A stretch of DNA of 64,000 bases, taken from Microcosmobacter mediterraneus. GTDB lineage: Bacteria > Bacteroidota > Bacteroidia > Flavobacteriales > Flavobacteriaceae. How positions within the stretch are numbered: position 1 is the first letter of the stretch; each line of letters opens with the position of its first letter. Below the pieces are notes generated by a model, which worked only from the letters and a program-made list of their open reading frames with translations, searched no databases and had not been told where the DNA came from. The position numbers were made by a program, and so were the translations under genes. Shown piece after piece: positions 8,913 through 17,856 of the stretch. The stretch covers positions 434,001-498,000 of the forward strand of contig NZ_JAVRIA010000001.1 in assembly GCF_031846265.1 (NCBI RefSeq), given 5' to 3'.

Positions 8913-10583
8913 TTAGCTGTATTGTCTTCGTCTTAAATAATTAAATCCGAAGGCAAAAAGGGCAAGTAACACAATGGGTAATAAAAGATTAATAAATTGC
9001 CATTTTGTACGCTCATCAACACTACGTTGCTCGTCTAAAAAGGCTATAGCTATATCTTTAGATCTAATGTTCATTAATCCATTATCATCTAAAAGGTAAT
9101 TTACAGCATTGAGCAAAAACTCTTTGTTTCCTAAAGTTTTTCCTGTCCATTTATCAAAACCTAATTCTTGAGGTTGATTTCTTAGCACACCATTCTGTAT
9201 AACATTACCATCTGAGATAATAATCATTTTTGAAGCAATACCATTGTCTTTGGCATCTGAAAGTTGAAACGGTTTTATTCTATTTTTATAAACAGAGGTA
9301 AAAGAGCCTTCAAGTAAAACAGCAAGATGTTGTGGACCTTTATTAAATGTAGAAGGATCAGGTTCTTGTGTCACTAAATCTAAACTAATTGATGTTGGTA
9401 CACCTTGCAGCTTTGATAATTTTGAGCTTTGTAATAGAATAGTTTTATCAATATTATTTTTTAGTGTATCAATCTGACTAGCAAAATCAAAACGTACTAA
9501 ATTAATATTCTTACTTATTGGGTGATTAGTTTCGCTCTTAGCTAATGGTGAGTATGGCCATCGTAAGGGTTGAAATTGCGCCTTACTTCCTTCGCCTAAT
9601 GCTAACCAAATAGGAGCAGAATACATGTCGTTTACAATTACAGGGTTAATTCTAACACCATATTTAAAAAAGAAATCGTTGAGGTTAAGATCTTTTAAAA
9701 CAGCAATATTACTTCCAGATGCATTTTTTAAACTATCTTCTTCAATGATAACAGATTCGGTCAGCCATAGACTTTTTCCACCTCTTATGGTATATTGGTC
9801 TAATACAAACTTTTCTTCTTCAGAAAACGCTTGCGTAGGTTTAGCTGAAATAATTAAGTCGTATTCACTTAGCTGCTTTAGTGTTTTTTTAGGATTTGTT
9901 GCAACACTATCTAATGTAAATTTTGCAATTCTGTAGTAGTCACTTAATGTGTTTAGAAAGTCTGCAATATAAATATCATTGAGTTGACCATTACCTTTTA
10001 ATACGGCAATTTGTTTTGTTTTATTCTGAGTTATTTTTCTAAAAGCATCTGCGAAAGCATATTCTAAATTCTGAATAGAATTTGATACTTTCTCTTGTAG
10101 AGAACTACTAATATCATCTTTTAAAAGTGGAATTTTAGTGATGTTATTATCACCAAAACTTGCAAAAGCCCAAGGGAAAATTAGTTCTTTAGAAACTTTA
10201 GAATTACTAGCTTTACTATTGACATATGGTTTTAAACCGCTTTTTGTTAGTTCTTCAATATTTCTGTCTTTGGTTTCTTCATCTGCGAGCACATCTATAT
10301 AGTTAACTTTTATTAAAGGATTAGTTAATCTAAATTCTTCTAGTAATTGCTTGGTTTCTGAGCGTAATCGTCTAAATTCTGAAGGTAAATCGCCTTCTAA
10401 AAATAGATCAATAATTAGTGGCGAATCAATAGTGTTTAAAAGTTGTTCTGTAGACTCTGAAATAGTAAATCGTTTATCTGAAGTGAGATCAAAACGCTGA
10501 TATACCCTAGAGCTAATGACATTAATAGCTATGATGATTATTAATGAAAAGCCTAGATATTTTAAATAATTTGTTCTATTCAT
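8913..10583 (-). CDS. gldG: Gliding-associated ABC transporter component GldG
   Basis: A 556-residue protein with one N-terminal membrane helix (~8-25), a large periplasmic region containing the ABC-type uncharacterised domain shared with eukaryotic IFT52, and a C-terminal membrane helix (~530-548) followed by YLRRRQ. It forms the GldA/GldF/GldG transporter required for gliding motility and secretion in Flavobacterium. I start it at the ATG at 10583; a TTG two codons upstream is less likely. Its start overlaps the stop of the preceding unknown gene by 8 bases, so the three-gene unit is translationally coupled. gldA is not in the window. Confidence 0.93.
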   Translation of the reverse strand: MNRTNYLKYLGFSLIIIIAINVISSRVYQRFDLTSDKRFTISESTEQLLNTIDSPLIIDLFLEGDLPSEFRRLRSETKQLLEEFRLTNPLIKVNYIDVLADEETKDRNIEELTKSGLKPYVNSKASNSKVSKELIFPWAFASFGDNNITKIPLLKDDISSSLQEKVSNSIQNLEYAFADAFRKITQNKTKQIAVLKGNGQLNDIYIADFLNTLSDYYRIAKFTLDSVATNPKKTLKQLSEYDLIISAKPTQAFSEEEKFVLDQYTIRGGKSLWLTESVIIEEDSLKNASGSNIAVLKDLNLNDFFFKYGVRINPVIVNDMYSAPIWLALGEGSKAQFQPLRWPYSPLAKSETNHPISKNINLVRFDFASQIDTLKNNIDKTILLQSSKLSKLQGVPTSISLDLVTQEPDPSTFNKGPQHLAVLLEGSFTSVYKNRIKPFQLSDAKDNGIASKMIIISDGNVIQNGVLRNQPQELGFDKWTGKTLGNKEFLLNAVNYLLDDNGLMNIRSKDIAIAFLDEQRSVDERTKWQFINLLLPIVLLALFAFGFNYLRRRQYS

Positions 10584-11067
10584 CTTCAAAGACTATTTGT
10601 TCTTGAAATCGTTTTAATTCAAAAACTTTATCGTTTTTAAATACTAGCGTTAAACATTCTTTATCATCATTAAAAGCACCTGGTAATAAACCCATGCCAT
10701 AATTCCATAGGTTTTCATCATGCTGCTTTTTAGCATCATCCCAACTTAGCCATTCGTATTTACCTAGTAAGGCTTCAATTTCAGATTTATCTTTACCAAT
10801 TAAAAATTTAGAATCGGTTATGTCTTTTACCATCTCATAACGCAAACCCGGTTTTTTTGTCCAAGCTTCACTATTAAAGTGTTTTTGATGATGAAAAGGG
10901 ACTATGATATTTAAAAATGGATAGAACATATAAAAATAAACTAAAGGTGTTAGAACCAAACTTACAAGTAGAGTAAGCCACTTTCTTTTATCAATTGTTC
11001 TTATAAATAGAAAGACTAGCACAAACACCAGAATCATAAATACAACTAAAAGAGTAGTAATAATCAT
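10576..11067 (-). CDS. Unknown membrane-anchored protein between gldF and gldG
   Basis: 163 residues with two hydrophobic helices at the N-terminus (about 1-23 and 31-51), then a soluble domain of ~110 residues. Near residues 90-102 is IGKDKSEIEALLGK, reminiscent of the short helix-turn of BamE/SmpA-like proteins, followed by a WNYGMG...L strand pattern. I do not recognise a named family. It starts two bases after the gldF stop and overlaps gldG by 8 bases, so it is made together with the gliding transporter and may be an accessory part of it. This role is inferred from position only. Confidence 0.75.
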   Translation of the reverse strand: MIITTLLVVFMILVFVLVFLFIRTIDKRKWLTLLVSLVLTPLVYFYMFYPFLNIIVPFHHQKHFNSEAWTKKPGLRYEMVKDITDSKFLIGKDKSEIEALLGKYEWLSWDDAKKQHDENLWNYGMGLLPGAFNDDKECLTLVFKNDKVFELKRFQEQIVFEDE

Positions 11068-11069
11068 AT

Positions 11070-11792
11070 TTAACTGTTCTGAATATTTAATTTGGTTAAA
11101 ACTATGAATAGAGCAGATATGCTTAAAAAATATATAATATCTCTCGTATCCAAAACGCCTCTACTCATACTTTTAAAATGTGCGTCCATACCAAGATTTT
11201 CTAGATAAAAAGTATCGCCTAAAAAATTATAGTTTGAAATACCTTGAAAACCAAAATAGAAAAAGAAACAAATAAAAACCGCAATAATAAATGCCACAAT
11301 TTGGTTATTAGAAAGGGTTGATGCAAAAACACCAATTGCAGTATAAGCTCCAATTAGAAAGAGTAATCCAAAATATGATCCAAGAGTACTTCCAATATCC
11401 AAATTACCTACAGTTTGCCCTAATTGATATACAGTAAATACATAAAGTAATGTTGGTATAAGAGCAATAATAATGAGTATGCATGCACCAAAATATTTAC
11501 CTAAAACTATGTTTAAATGCGATATTGGTTTTGTGAGTAATAGTTCTAAAGTGCCTTGCTTTTTTTCATCAGAGAAACTTCGCATGGTAACAGCTGGTAC
11601 CAGAAAAATAAGAATCCAAGGTGCTAACAAGAAAAAGCCAGATAGATCCGCAAAACCACTGTCTATAATATTAAAGTCACCTTCAAAAACCCATAGAAAT
11701 AAACCATTTAAAACAAGAAAAACAGCAATGACTAAATAGCCAATTGGTGAGGTGAAAAATGTATTTATTTCTTTTTTGAGAATTGCTAGCAT
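11070..11792 (-). CDS. gldF: Gliding-associated ABC transporter permease GldF
   Basis: 240 residues with six hydrophobic helices and the ABC-2 permease signature: MLAILKKEINTFFTSPIGYL at the start and FSDEKKQGTLELLLTKPIS in the first cytoplasmic region. With GldG and the ATPase GldA it forms the transporter needed for gliding. First gene of the gldF-unknown-gldG unit. The 164 bases upstream, to the stop of the monooxygenase-like gene, show no clear promoter. Confidence 0.93.
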   Translation of the reverse strand: MLAILKKEINTFFTSPIGYLVIAVFLVLNGLFLWVFEGDFNIIDSGFADLSGFFLLAPWILIFLVPAVTMRSFSDEKKQGTLELLLTKPISHLNIVLGKYFGACILIIIALIPTLLYVFTVYQLGQTVGNLDIGSTLGSYFGLLFLIGAYTAIGVFASTLSNNQIVAFIIAVFICFFFYFGFQGISNYNFLGDTFYLENLGMDAHFKSMSRGVLDTRDIIYFLSISALFIVLTKLNIQNS

Positions 11793-11956
11793 GTTAAATT
11801 TAGGTATTCAGTATGTACTTTAATTATATTAGCTTCAATTTTTAATGATGGCAGATACTATAATATCTAATATTGGTTACTATAAAGTCTCTGCTTCATT
11901 ACTTAAGCGATATTAAACTATCAATATACTATTTATTTCTTTTCACTAACCATAAA

Positions 11957-12253
11957 TCACTTTAGCGTAGCAACCTTATCCACAGTCCAAGCTTCAGGTT
12001 TTGCATTAAATAATGGTTTTGTTTTTGCCCAAACCATTTTAAATAAATCAGAATGTCTATATCGTTCTAAATCCTCTTCAGATTTCCAGTAACTGTAGGT
12101 GAAAAAAATAGCTGAATTGGTTTTGTCTTGATACAGTTCTAGGAATTCACATCCTTCAAACGTTCTTATTTTATCTTTGTTGTGGTTAAAATTTTTTAAA
12201 AACACATCAATTTTAGAAACCTCAAAACTCATTTTAACTATGCGTACAATCAT
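11957..12253 (-). CDS. Antibiotic biosynthesis monooxygenase (ABM) domain protein
   Basis: 98 residues forming a single ferredoxin-like ABM fold. The visible pattern is MIVRIVKMSFEVSK, CEFLELYQDK, FFTYSYWKSEEDLERYRHSDLFK. ABM proteins include small quinol or haem monooxygenases, but many have no assigned reaction. The gene follows the SAM hydroxide adenosyltransferase gene by two bases, so the two are co-transcribed. No cofactor motif is readable. Confidence 0.85.
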   Translation of the reverse strand: MIVRIVKMSFEVSKIDVFLKNFNHNKDKIRTFEGCEFLELYQDKTNSAIFFTYSYWKSEEDLERYRHSDLFKMVWAKTKPLFNAKPEAWTVDKVATLK

Positions 12254-12255
12254 CT

Positions 12256-13092
12256 TTAGACCTTTAAGAAATTTACAGTAATTGTATCTCTCATACTTAG
12301 TCCCATTAAACTAGAGGCACTACCAACCGTTTCCATATTACTTCTATAAACAGCAATTTCTAGGTAGTCTGATGAGTTAAAAACCACCATACCACGACCT
12401 TCGTCATTGCGTTTCTCTTCAGGAATTTCAAAGTTAATAATATCACTATAGCGCTCATATATACGCTTAAATTTGTAGTTACGAGCCGAAATTTCAAAAG
12501 GTCTAGTTTTTTGCACAGATTCAAAAAATTTACGTCTTATATTAGTTACAACATTCCCATAATGATCAATGTAAATAATACTGCCAATAATCTGGCTCTT
12601 TTCATCATTTACAAATGGTATTAAATTTTTAATCGGTTTAATGTTGTTGATAACTTTTCCTATCACCTCCAAAGTTCCACCTCGAGCAATATGGCAAGCA
12701 GCTTTTACAAAAATGTCTAAAACCGGAAAACTAGAAGCTACTTTATCATGTATATTAATTTCAACTATTTTTTCTGGAGCTATTTCTGAGCATATCATAC
12801 TCATAATACCATTATTTGCACATACAAAATAATGATCGTCTAATTTTACTGCAATGTGTTTGTTTTCAGGATTTAACTCAGAGTCTATTCCAATGATATG
12901 AATAGTTCCTTTAGGAAAACTACTATAAGCATTTTGTATAATATAAGCGGCTTCTGGGATGCTGAATGGTGATACTGAATGTGAAATATCAACAATTTTC
13001 ACTTCGGGTTGCTCACTATAAATAGCTCCTTTTATGGCACCAGCAAAGTGATCTTTTTCTCCAAAATCAGTTGTTAATGTGATGATTGCCAT
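12256..13092 (-). CDS. SAM hydroxide adenosyltransferase (DUF62 family)
   Basis: 278 residues, normal family length. The N-terminal TTDFGEKDHFAGAIKGAI motif holds the Asp that binds the SAM ribose, and PYGNVVTN-like IDHYGNVVTNI opens the C-terminal barrel. Members of this family, relatives of fluorinase and SalL, hydrolyse S-adenosylmethionine to adenosine and methionine. It is divergent from phoH and co-transcribed with the ABM-domain gene. Confidence 0.92.
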   Translation of the reverse strand: MAIITLTTDFGEKDHFAGAIKGAIYSEQPEVKIVDISHSVSPFSIPEAAYIIQNAYSSFPKGTIHIIGIDSELNPENKHIAVKLDDHYFVCANNGIMSMICSEIAPEKIVEINIHDKVASSFPVLDIFVKAACHIARGGTLEVIGKVINNIKPIKNLIPFVNDEKSQIIGSIIYIDHYGNVVTNIRRKFFESVQKTRPFEISARNYKFKRIYERYSDIINFEIPEEKRNDEGRGMVVFNSSDYLEIAVYRSNMETVGSASSLMGLSMRDTITVNFLKV

Positions 13093-13139
13093 GAGCCAAT
13101 TGTTGATATTTTTTTAATACAGACCTCTGTAATTTTATG

Positions 13140-13147
13140 TAGATTTG
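13140..13147 (+). promoter_or_regulatory. -7 element upstream of phoH
   Basis: TAGATTTG matches the Bacteroidetes -7 consensus TAnnTTTG exactly. It lies 43 bases before the phoH start codon. No TTG stands at the usual -33 distance, so the call is tentative. Confidence 0.4.
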
Positions 13148-13190
13148 TTAAACACAAAACTAATAAAACAAACATAAATTCTAGTAGCTT

Positions 13191-14144
13191 TTGAACGAAC
13201 TTATCATTGAACTTGAAGAAATCACTCCAAAGGAATTTTTTGGAGCACAAAATGTTAATATAGAACTCCTTAAAACCTATTTTCCAAAACTTAAAATTGT
13301 TGCTAGAGGCAATAAAATTAAAGCCTATGGCGATGAGGATCTTTTAGAAGAATTTGATCGTCGAATGAATATGCTTATGAAGCATTTTGCTAAATATAAT
13401 AAGTTAGACGAAAATGTTATAGAGCGTGTTTTAACAAGTGCAAGTAGTCAAGATTACACAACTTCAGACAAATCTGGAGCAGTTATAGTTCATGGTGTTG
13501 GTGGAAAACTCATAAAAGCGCAAACAGCTAATCAGCGTAAATTAGTTGATGCTGTAAAGAAGAATGATATGGTTTTTGCTATTGGTCCTGCAGGAACAGG
13601 TAAAACCTACACAGGAGTTGCCTTAGCAGTACAAGCCCTTAAAAACAAAGAGGTTAAGCGTATTATTTTAACAAGACCAGCTGTTGAGGCTGGAGAGAAT
13701 CTTGGATTTCTACCAGGAGATTTAAAAGAAAAATTAGATCCTTACATGCAACCATTATACGATGCATTACGCGATATGATTCCTGCTGAAAAATTAGAAA
13801 CCTTTATTGAAAATGGAACAGTGCAAATTGCACCATTGGCATTTATGAGAGGTCGTACTTTAGATAATGCATTTGTGATTTTAGACGAAGGACAAAATAC
13901 AACACATGCGCAGATGAAGATGTTTTTAACCAGAATGGGAAAGAACGCAAAGTTTCTGTTAACAGGAGATCCTGGTCAGATCGATTTACCTAGACGTACA
14001 ATTTCTGGGCTTAAAGAGGCGCTCTTAATACTCAAGAATATTAATGGTGTTGGTATTGTGTTCTTAGATGATAAAGATGTTATTAGACATAAACTGGTTA
14101 AGAAAGTTATTGAAGCTTATAAAAGCATAGAGAATAGAGATTGA
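13191..14144 (+). CDS. phoH: PhoH family ATPase
   Basis: 317 residues. An N-terminal KH-like domain precedes the PhoH nucleotide-binding domain with Walker A GPAGTGKT (132-139) and Walker B FVILDEGQN (228-236). The family are RNA-associated P-loop proteins linked to RNA processing and phosphate or stress responses. Translation begins at TTG (13191): the sequence NELIIELEEITPKEFFG is the normal family N-terminus and no ATG is nearby. The stop shares its last base with the purC ATG, so translation is coupled. Confidence 0.95.
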   Translation: MNELIIELEEITPKEFFGAQNVNIELLKTYFPKLKIVARGNKIKAYGDEDLLEEFDRRMNMLMKHFAKYNKLDENVIERVLTSASSQDYTTSDKSGAVIVHGVGGKLIKAQTANQRKLVDAVKKNDMVFAIGPAGTGKTYTGVALAVQALKNKEVKRIILTRPAVEAGENLGFLPGDLKEKLDPYMQPLYDALRDMIPAEKLETFIENGTVQIAPLAFMRGRTLDNAFVILDEGQNTTHAQMKMFLTRMGKNAKFLLTGDPGQIDLPRRTISGLKEALLILKNINGVGIVFLDDKDVIRHKLVKKVIEAYKSIENRD

Positions 14145-15088
14145 TGAATACAATAATAGATACTAATTTCGATTTTCCAAATCAAACAAGCCTCTATAAA
14201 GGCAAGGTTAGAGAAGTTTATAATATCAACAATGAGCAATTAGTAATGATTGCAACAGATCGATTAAGTGCTTTTGATGTTGTTATGCCTAAAGGAATTC
14301 CTTACAAAGGTCAAATCTTAAACCAAATTGCAACCAAAATGATGAAAGCCACAGAAGATTTGGTGCCAAATTGGTTAGTAGCCACTCCAGATCCAAATGT
14401 AGCTATTGGTCATTTATGCAAACCATTTAAAGTGGAAATGGTTATTAGAGGTTATATGTCTGGTCATGCTGCACGCGAATATAAGTTAGGAAAACGAATG
14501 CTATGTGGTGTGCCAATGCCAGAAGGTATGAAAGAAAATGATAAATTTCCTGAACCTATTATAACACCTGCAACTAAAGCAGAAATGGGAGATCATGACG
14601 AAGATATTTCTAGAGAAGACATTTTAAAACGAGGGATTGTTTCAGAGCAAGACTATCGTGTTTTAGAGGATTACACAAGAAAATTATTTCAAAGAGGTTC
14701 AGAGATCGCTGCGTCTAGAGGTTTAATCTTAGTAGATACAAAATATGAGTTTGGTAAAACTAACGATGGACAAATTGTTTTGATAGATGAAATCCATACA
14801 CCAGATTCTTCGCGTTATTTTTATGCTGAAGGTTATCAAGAGCGTCAGGATAGAGGAGAAGCACAGAAGCAGCTGTCTAAAGAGTTTGTGAGGCAATGGC
14901 TTATTGCAAATGGTTTTCAAGGTCATGAAGGGCAAACGGTACCAGAAATGTCTGATGATTATATTGAATCTGTAAGTGAGCGCTACATAGAGTTATATGA
15001 GAATATTACTGGTGATACGTTTGTAAAAGCGGATCTGTCCAATATTCAAGAGCGCATTGAAGCTAATGTTTTGGAATTTTTTAAATAG
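14144..15088 (+). CDS. purC: Phosphoribosylaminoimidazole-succinocarboxamide synthase
   Basis: 314 residues from the ATG at 14144. It shows the SAICAR synthase motifs YKGKVREVY, ATDRLSAFD, RGYMSGHAAREY and LIDEIHTPDSSRY. It joins CAIR and aspartate with ATP in purine synthesis. The length of ~315 is that of the longer, Bacteroidetes/eukaryote-like branch rather than the ~240-residue E. coli form. It is coupled to phoH by a one-base overlap (TGATG). Confidence 0.96.
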   Translation: MNTIIDTNFDFPNQTSLYKGKVREVYNINNEQLVMIATDRLSAFDVVMPKGIPYKGQILNQIATKMMKATEDLVPNWLVATPDPNVAIGHLCKPFKVEMVIRGYMSGHAAREYKLGKRMLCGVPMPEGMKENDKFPEPIITPATKAEMGDHDEDISREDILKRGIVSEQDYRVLEDYTRKLFQRGSEIAASRGLILVDTKYEFGKTNDGQIVLIDEIHTPDSSRYFYAEGYQERQDRGEAQKQLSKEFVRQWLIANGFQGHEGQTVPEMSDDYIESVSERYIELYENITGDTFVKADLSNIQERIEANVLEFFK

Positions 15089-15114
15089 ATGTGGATGGTT
15101 GGTTTCAGAATTTT

Positions 15115-15663
15115 TTAATGTTTTAAGTATTGTTTTGGGATTTTATACCTTTCGTTTTCCGCAGCCCAAAACATAGACATTATCCAATAACGTTCTCCAT
15201 CAAAAAATAAATTATAACTGGTAATCCCTTTATTGGCTGGTATACTATTATCTTCAGCTCTAAAAGTATAAGTGCTAAATACTTGTGTAACTGCACTAAA
15301 TGAATGCATAATGTTGCTAATCTCGTGTTCGTAAAACCCCTTTTTATCTAAATAATCTAGTTTATTAATAAAATCTTCAAGAGTATTAAAAACCATTAGA
15401 TTAGCTTTAGTTGATCCTTCATTCCAATAACTATATATAAGTCTAGCTTCAGGATGAAATAAGTTTCTTAAACGATCAAAATCTCTTTGTTCACCTATTG
15501 GACCAGAAATACAATCGTAGTAAGCATCTAGTATACTCTGAGCACTTTCAGAATCTTTATAGAATACATTAGATTTTGTTTTGGTTTGCGCATTAATAGA
15601 GCATAGTATTGCAATTACAGTAAGAATCGTAATATATACTTTACTTAAGTCTTTCATTTTCAT
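15115..15663 (-). CDS. Secreted NTF2-like protein, function unknown
   Basis: 182 residues with a signal peptide (about 1-26, ending SINAQ). The rest matches the cone-like NTF2 fold: YYDCISGPIGEQRDFDRLRNLF, then ending in WWI-like RYWIMSMFWAAE. A paralogue lies at 50976-51497 with the same order of features (GEKGEERNWD, TQVFSSYE, RWWIVNIYWQQE). Its stop faces purC and its start is just downstream of recG, with which it may be co-transcribed (9-base gap). No catalytic residues can be named. Confidence 0.78.
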   Translation of the reverse strand: MKMKDLSKVYITILTVIAILCSINAQTKTKSNVFYKDSESAQSILDAYYDCISGPIGEQRDFDRLRNLFHPEARLIYSYWNEGSTKANLMVFNTLEDFINKLDYLDKKGFYEHEISNIMHSFSAVTQVFSTYTFRAEDNSIPANKGITSYNLFFDGERYWIMSMFWAAENERYKIPKQYLKH

Positions 15664-15672
15664 TATTTTAAG

Positions 15673-17775
15673 TTAGCTGATATAGTTCCAAATATTTATG
15701 TATTTACTTAATTGTCTGTAAGTATTAAGAATCACCCTGTTTTCAGAATGAGAAAGCGATGGATCCTTTTTTAATAATTGTTGTGCGCAATAGCGTGCAT
15801 GCTGCAAAATAGCCTTATCCTTAACTATATTGGCTATTTTTAAATTAAGTACGCCACTTTGTTGCGTGCCCATAATATCACCAGGACCTCTAAGTTTTAG
15901 ATCTACTTCAGCAATTTCGAAGCCATCACTAGAGTTAACCATAGTTTGGAGTCTGGTTTTACTATTTTCACCAAGTTTATGGCTAGTCATCAGTATACAG
16001 TAGCTTTGCTCTGAACCTCTACCAACACGACCTCTAAGTTGATGCAATTGAGAAAGACCAAAGCGTTCTGCACTTTCTATAACCATAACAGAAGCGTTTG
16101 GCACATTAACACCAACCTCAATAACAGTAGTTGCAACCATAATATTAGTTTCTCCCTTTACAAAGCGCTGCATCTCATAATCTTTGTCTTCTGGTTTCAT
16201 TTTTCCATGAACTATAGATATTTGATACTCAGGAGTAGGAAAATCTCTAGAAATACTTTCGTAACCATCCATAAGATCTTTGTAATCCATTTTTTCACTT
16301 TCTTGAATTAATGGATACACAACATAAACTTGCCTTCCTTTAGTAATTTCATCTCTGATAAATCTGAATACTTTAAGTCGATTATTGTCATATCTGTGTA
16401 CCGTTTTTATGGGCTGTCTACCAGCTGGTAATTCGTCAATTATTGAGATATCTAAATCACCATAAACAGACATGGCTAAGGTTCTTGGAATAGGTGTTGC
16501 AGTCATCACAAGTATGTGTGGAGGAGAGGTGTTTTTTTTCCAAAGTTTACTTCGTTGCGCGACTCCAAATCGATGCTGTTCATCGATAATGGCGAGGCCT
16601 AAATTTTTAAATTTCACCTTGTCTTCGAGTAGAGCATGAGTGCCAATAAGGAGTTGTAGTTGACCATTTTCTAGATTTTCATGAATTTCCTTACGTTTTG
16701 AAGTTTTAGTTGAACCTGTTAATATTTCTATACTGATATTCAATTTATTACATAATTCTAATAATCCATTATAGTGCTGAACTGACAAAATTTCAGTCGG
16801 CGCCATTAAACAACATTGAAAACCATTGTCAAGTCCTATGAGCATTGACATGAAGGCAACTATGGTTTTTCCAGAACCTACATCACCTTGCAATAAACGA
16901 TTCATTTGAGCATTACTCCCAAAATCATGACGAATTTCTTTTAGGACTCGTTTCTGTGCATTGGTTAATTCGAAGGGTAAATGATCATTGAAAAAGGTGT
17001 TAAAGTAGTCGCCAACTTTTTCAAAAACGAAACCTTTTATCTTTGATTTATGGATCAAATTTTTTAGAATTAGTTGTAATTGAATGTAAAATAATTCTTC
17101 AAATTTTAATCTAAATTCTGCCTTAGAAAGTAGTTCAGAATTTTTAGGAAAGTGGATATTTAAAAGCGCATCTGATTTAGAAATTAATCGTTGTGTTTTT
17201 AATACATTATCAGATAGTGTTTCTACAAATTCACCCTTAGTTTCCAAAAATAAATTTTGCATTACAGAACTTATAACTTTATTGGTAATACCCTTATTTG
17301 ATAATTTTTCTGTAGAAGGATAAATAGGTTGCATAGAAGAGCGTAAACTTTTTTTATGGTCTTCTGCTAATTCTAGGTCTGGATGAGGCATACTAAATAG
17401 ACCATTAAACCAGTTTATTTTGCCAAAAATGACATAATCCGTATTTAATTTTAAACTTTCTCGTATCCATTTCTGACCTCTAAACCATACCAGTTCCATA
17501 ATGCCACTCTCGTCTCTAAAAGTTGCTACTAAACGTTTACCACGTTTTTGAGCTACTTCTCTCAGTGCAGTTATTTGACCAATAATTTGTACTTCGGCAG
17601 AATGGCGTTGTAATTGATTTATTTTATAGAACTGTGTTCTATCTATATAACGGTTAGGGAATAAATTGATGAGGTCTTGATAGGTATGAATACCTAATTC
17701 TGTGCGCAACAAATCAGCTCGATTTGGCCCAACACCTTTTAAATAATCTATTGGTGTTTGAAGGTTAATACTCAT
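15673..17775 (-). CDS. recG: ATP-dependent DNA helicase RecG
   Basis: 700 residues, full length. An N-terminal wedge/OB domain starts with TPIDYLKGVGPNRADLL. The helicase core has Walker A GDVGSGKT, DEQH box and MTATPIPRTL, and the C-terminal helicase domain has QLRGRVGRG. RecG remodels stalled replication forks and Holliday junctions. It is divergent from an M1 aminopeptidase gene. Confidence 0.97.
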   Translation of the reverse strand: MSINLQTPIDYLKGVGPNRADLLRTELGIHTYQDLINLFPNRYIDRTQFYKINQLQRHSAEVQIIGQITALREVAQKRGKRLVATFRDESGIMELVWFRGQKWIRESLKLNTDYVIFGKINWFNGLFSMPHPDLELAEDHKKSLRSSMQPIYPSTEKLSNKGITNKVISSVMQNLFLETKGEFVETLSDNVLKTQRLISKSDALLNIHFPKNSELLSKAEFRLKFEELFYIQLQLILKNLIHKSKIKGFVFEKVGDYFNTFFNDHLPFELTNAQKRVLKEIRHDFGSNAQMNRLLQGDVGSGKTIVAFMSMLIGLDNGFQCCLMAPTEILSVQHYNGLLELCNKLNISIEILTGSTKTSKRKEIHENLENGQLQLLIGTHALLEDKVKFKNLGLAIIDEQHRFGVAQRSKLWKKNTSPPHILVMTATPIPRTLAMSVYGDLDISIIDELPAGRQPIKTVHRYDNNRLKVFRFIRDEITKGRQVYVVYPLIQESEKMDYKDLMDGYESISRDFPTPEYQISIVHGKMKPEDKDYEMQRFVKGETNIMVATTVIEVGVNVPNASVMVIESAERFGLSQLHQLRGRVGRGSEQSYCILMTSHKLGENSKTRLQTMVNSSDGFEIAEVDLKLRGPGDIMGTQQSGVLNLKIANIVKDKAILQHARYCAQQLLKKDPSLSHSENRVILNTYRQLSKYINIWNYIS

Positions 17776-17778
17776 AAC

Positions 17779-17800
17779 AACGAAATTAATGGATTTCGTT
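17779..17800. promoter_or_regulatory. Inverted repeat in the recG/aminopeptidase divergent region
   Basis: AACGAAAT (17779-17786) and ATTTCGTT (17793-17800) form perfect 8-base arms around a 6-base spacer, starting 4 bases upstream of the recG ATG. Could be an operator or leader hairpin; no regulator can be named. Confidence 0.3.
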
Positions 17801-17856
17801 TAAAGCAGAAACCTTAAAAAATACTATTTTGGAGCAATACTTGTTATTATTGTTGT

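Noticed and set aside
11976..11984. Perfect DnaA box TTATCCACA
   Set aside because: It lies inside the coding region of the ABM gene and I saw no cluster of boxes or AT-rich unwinding element nearby, so it is not evidence for an origin. dnaA is also absent.
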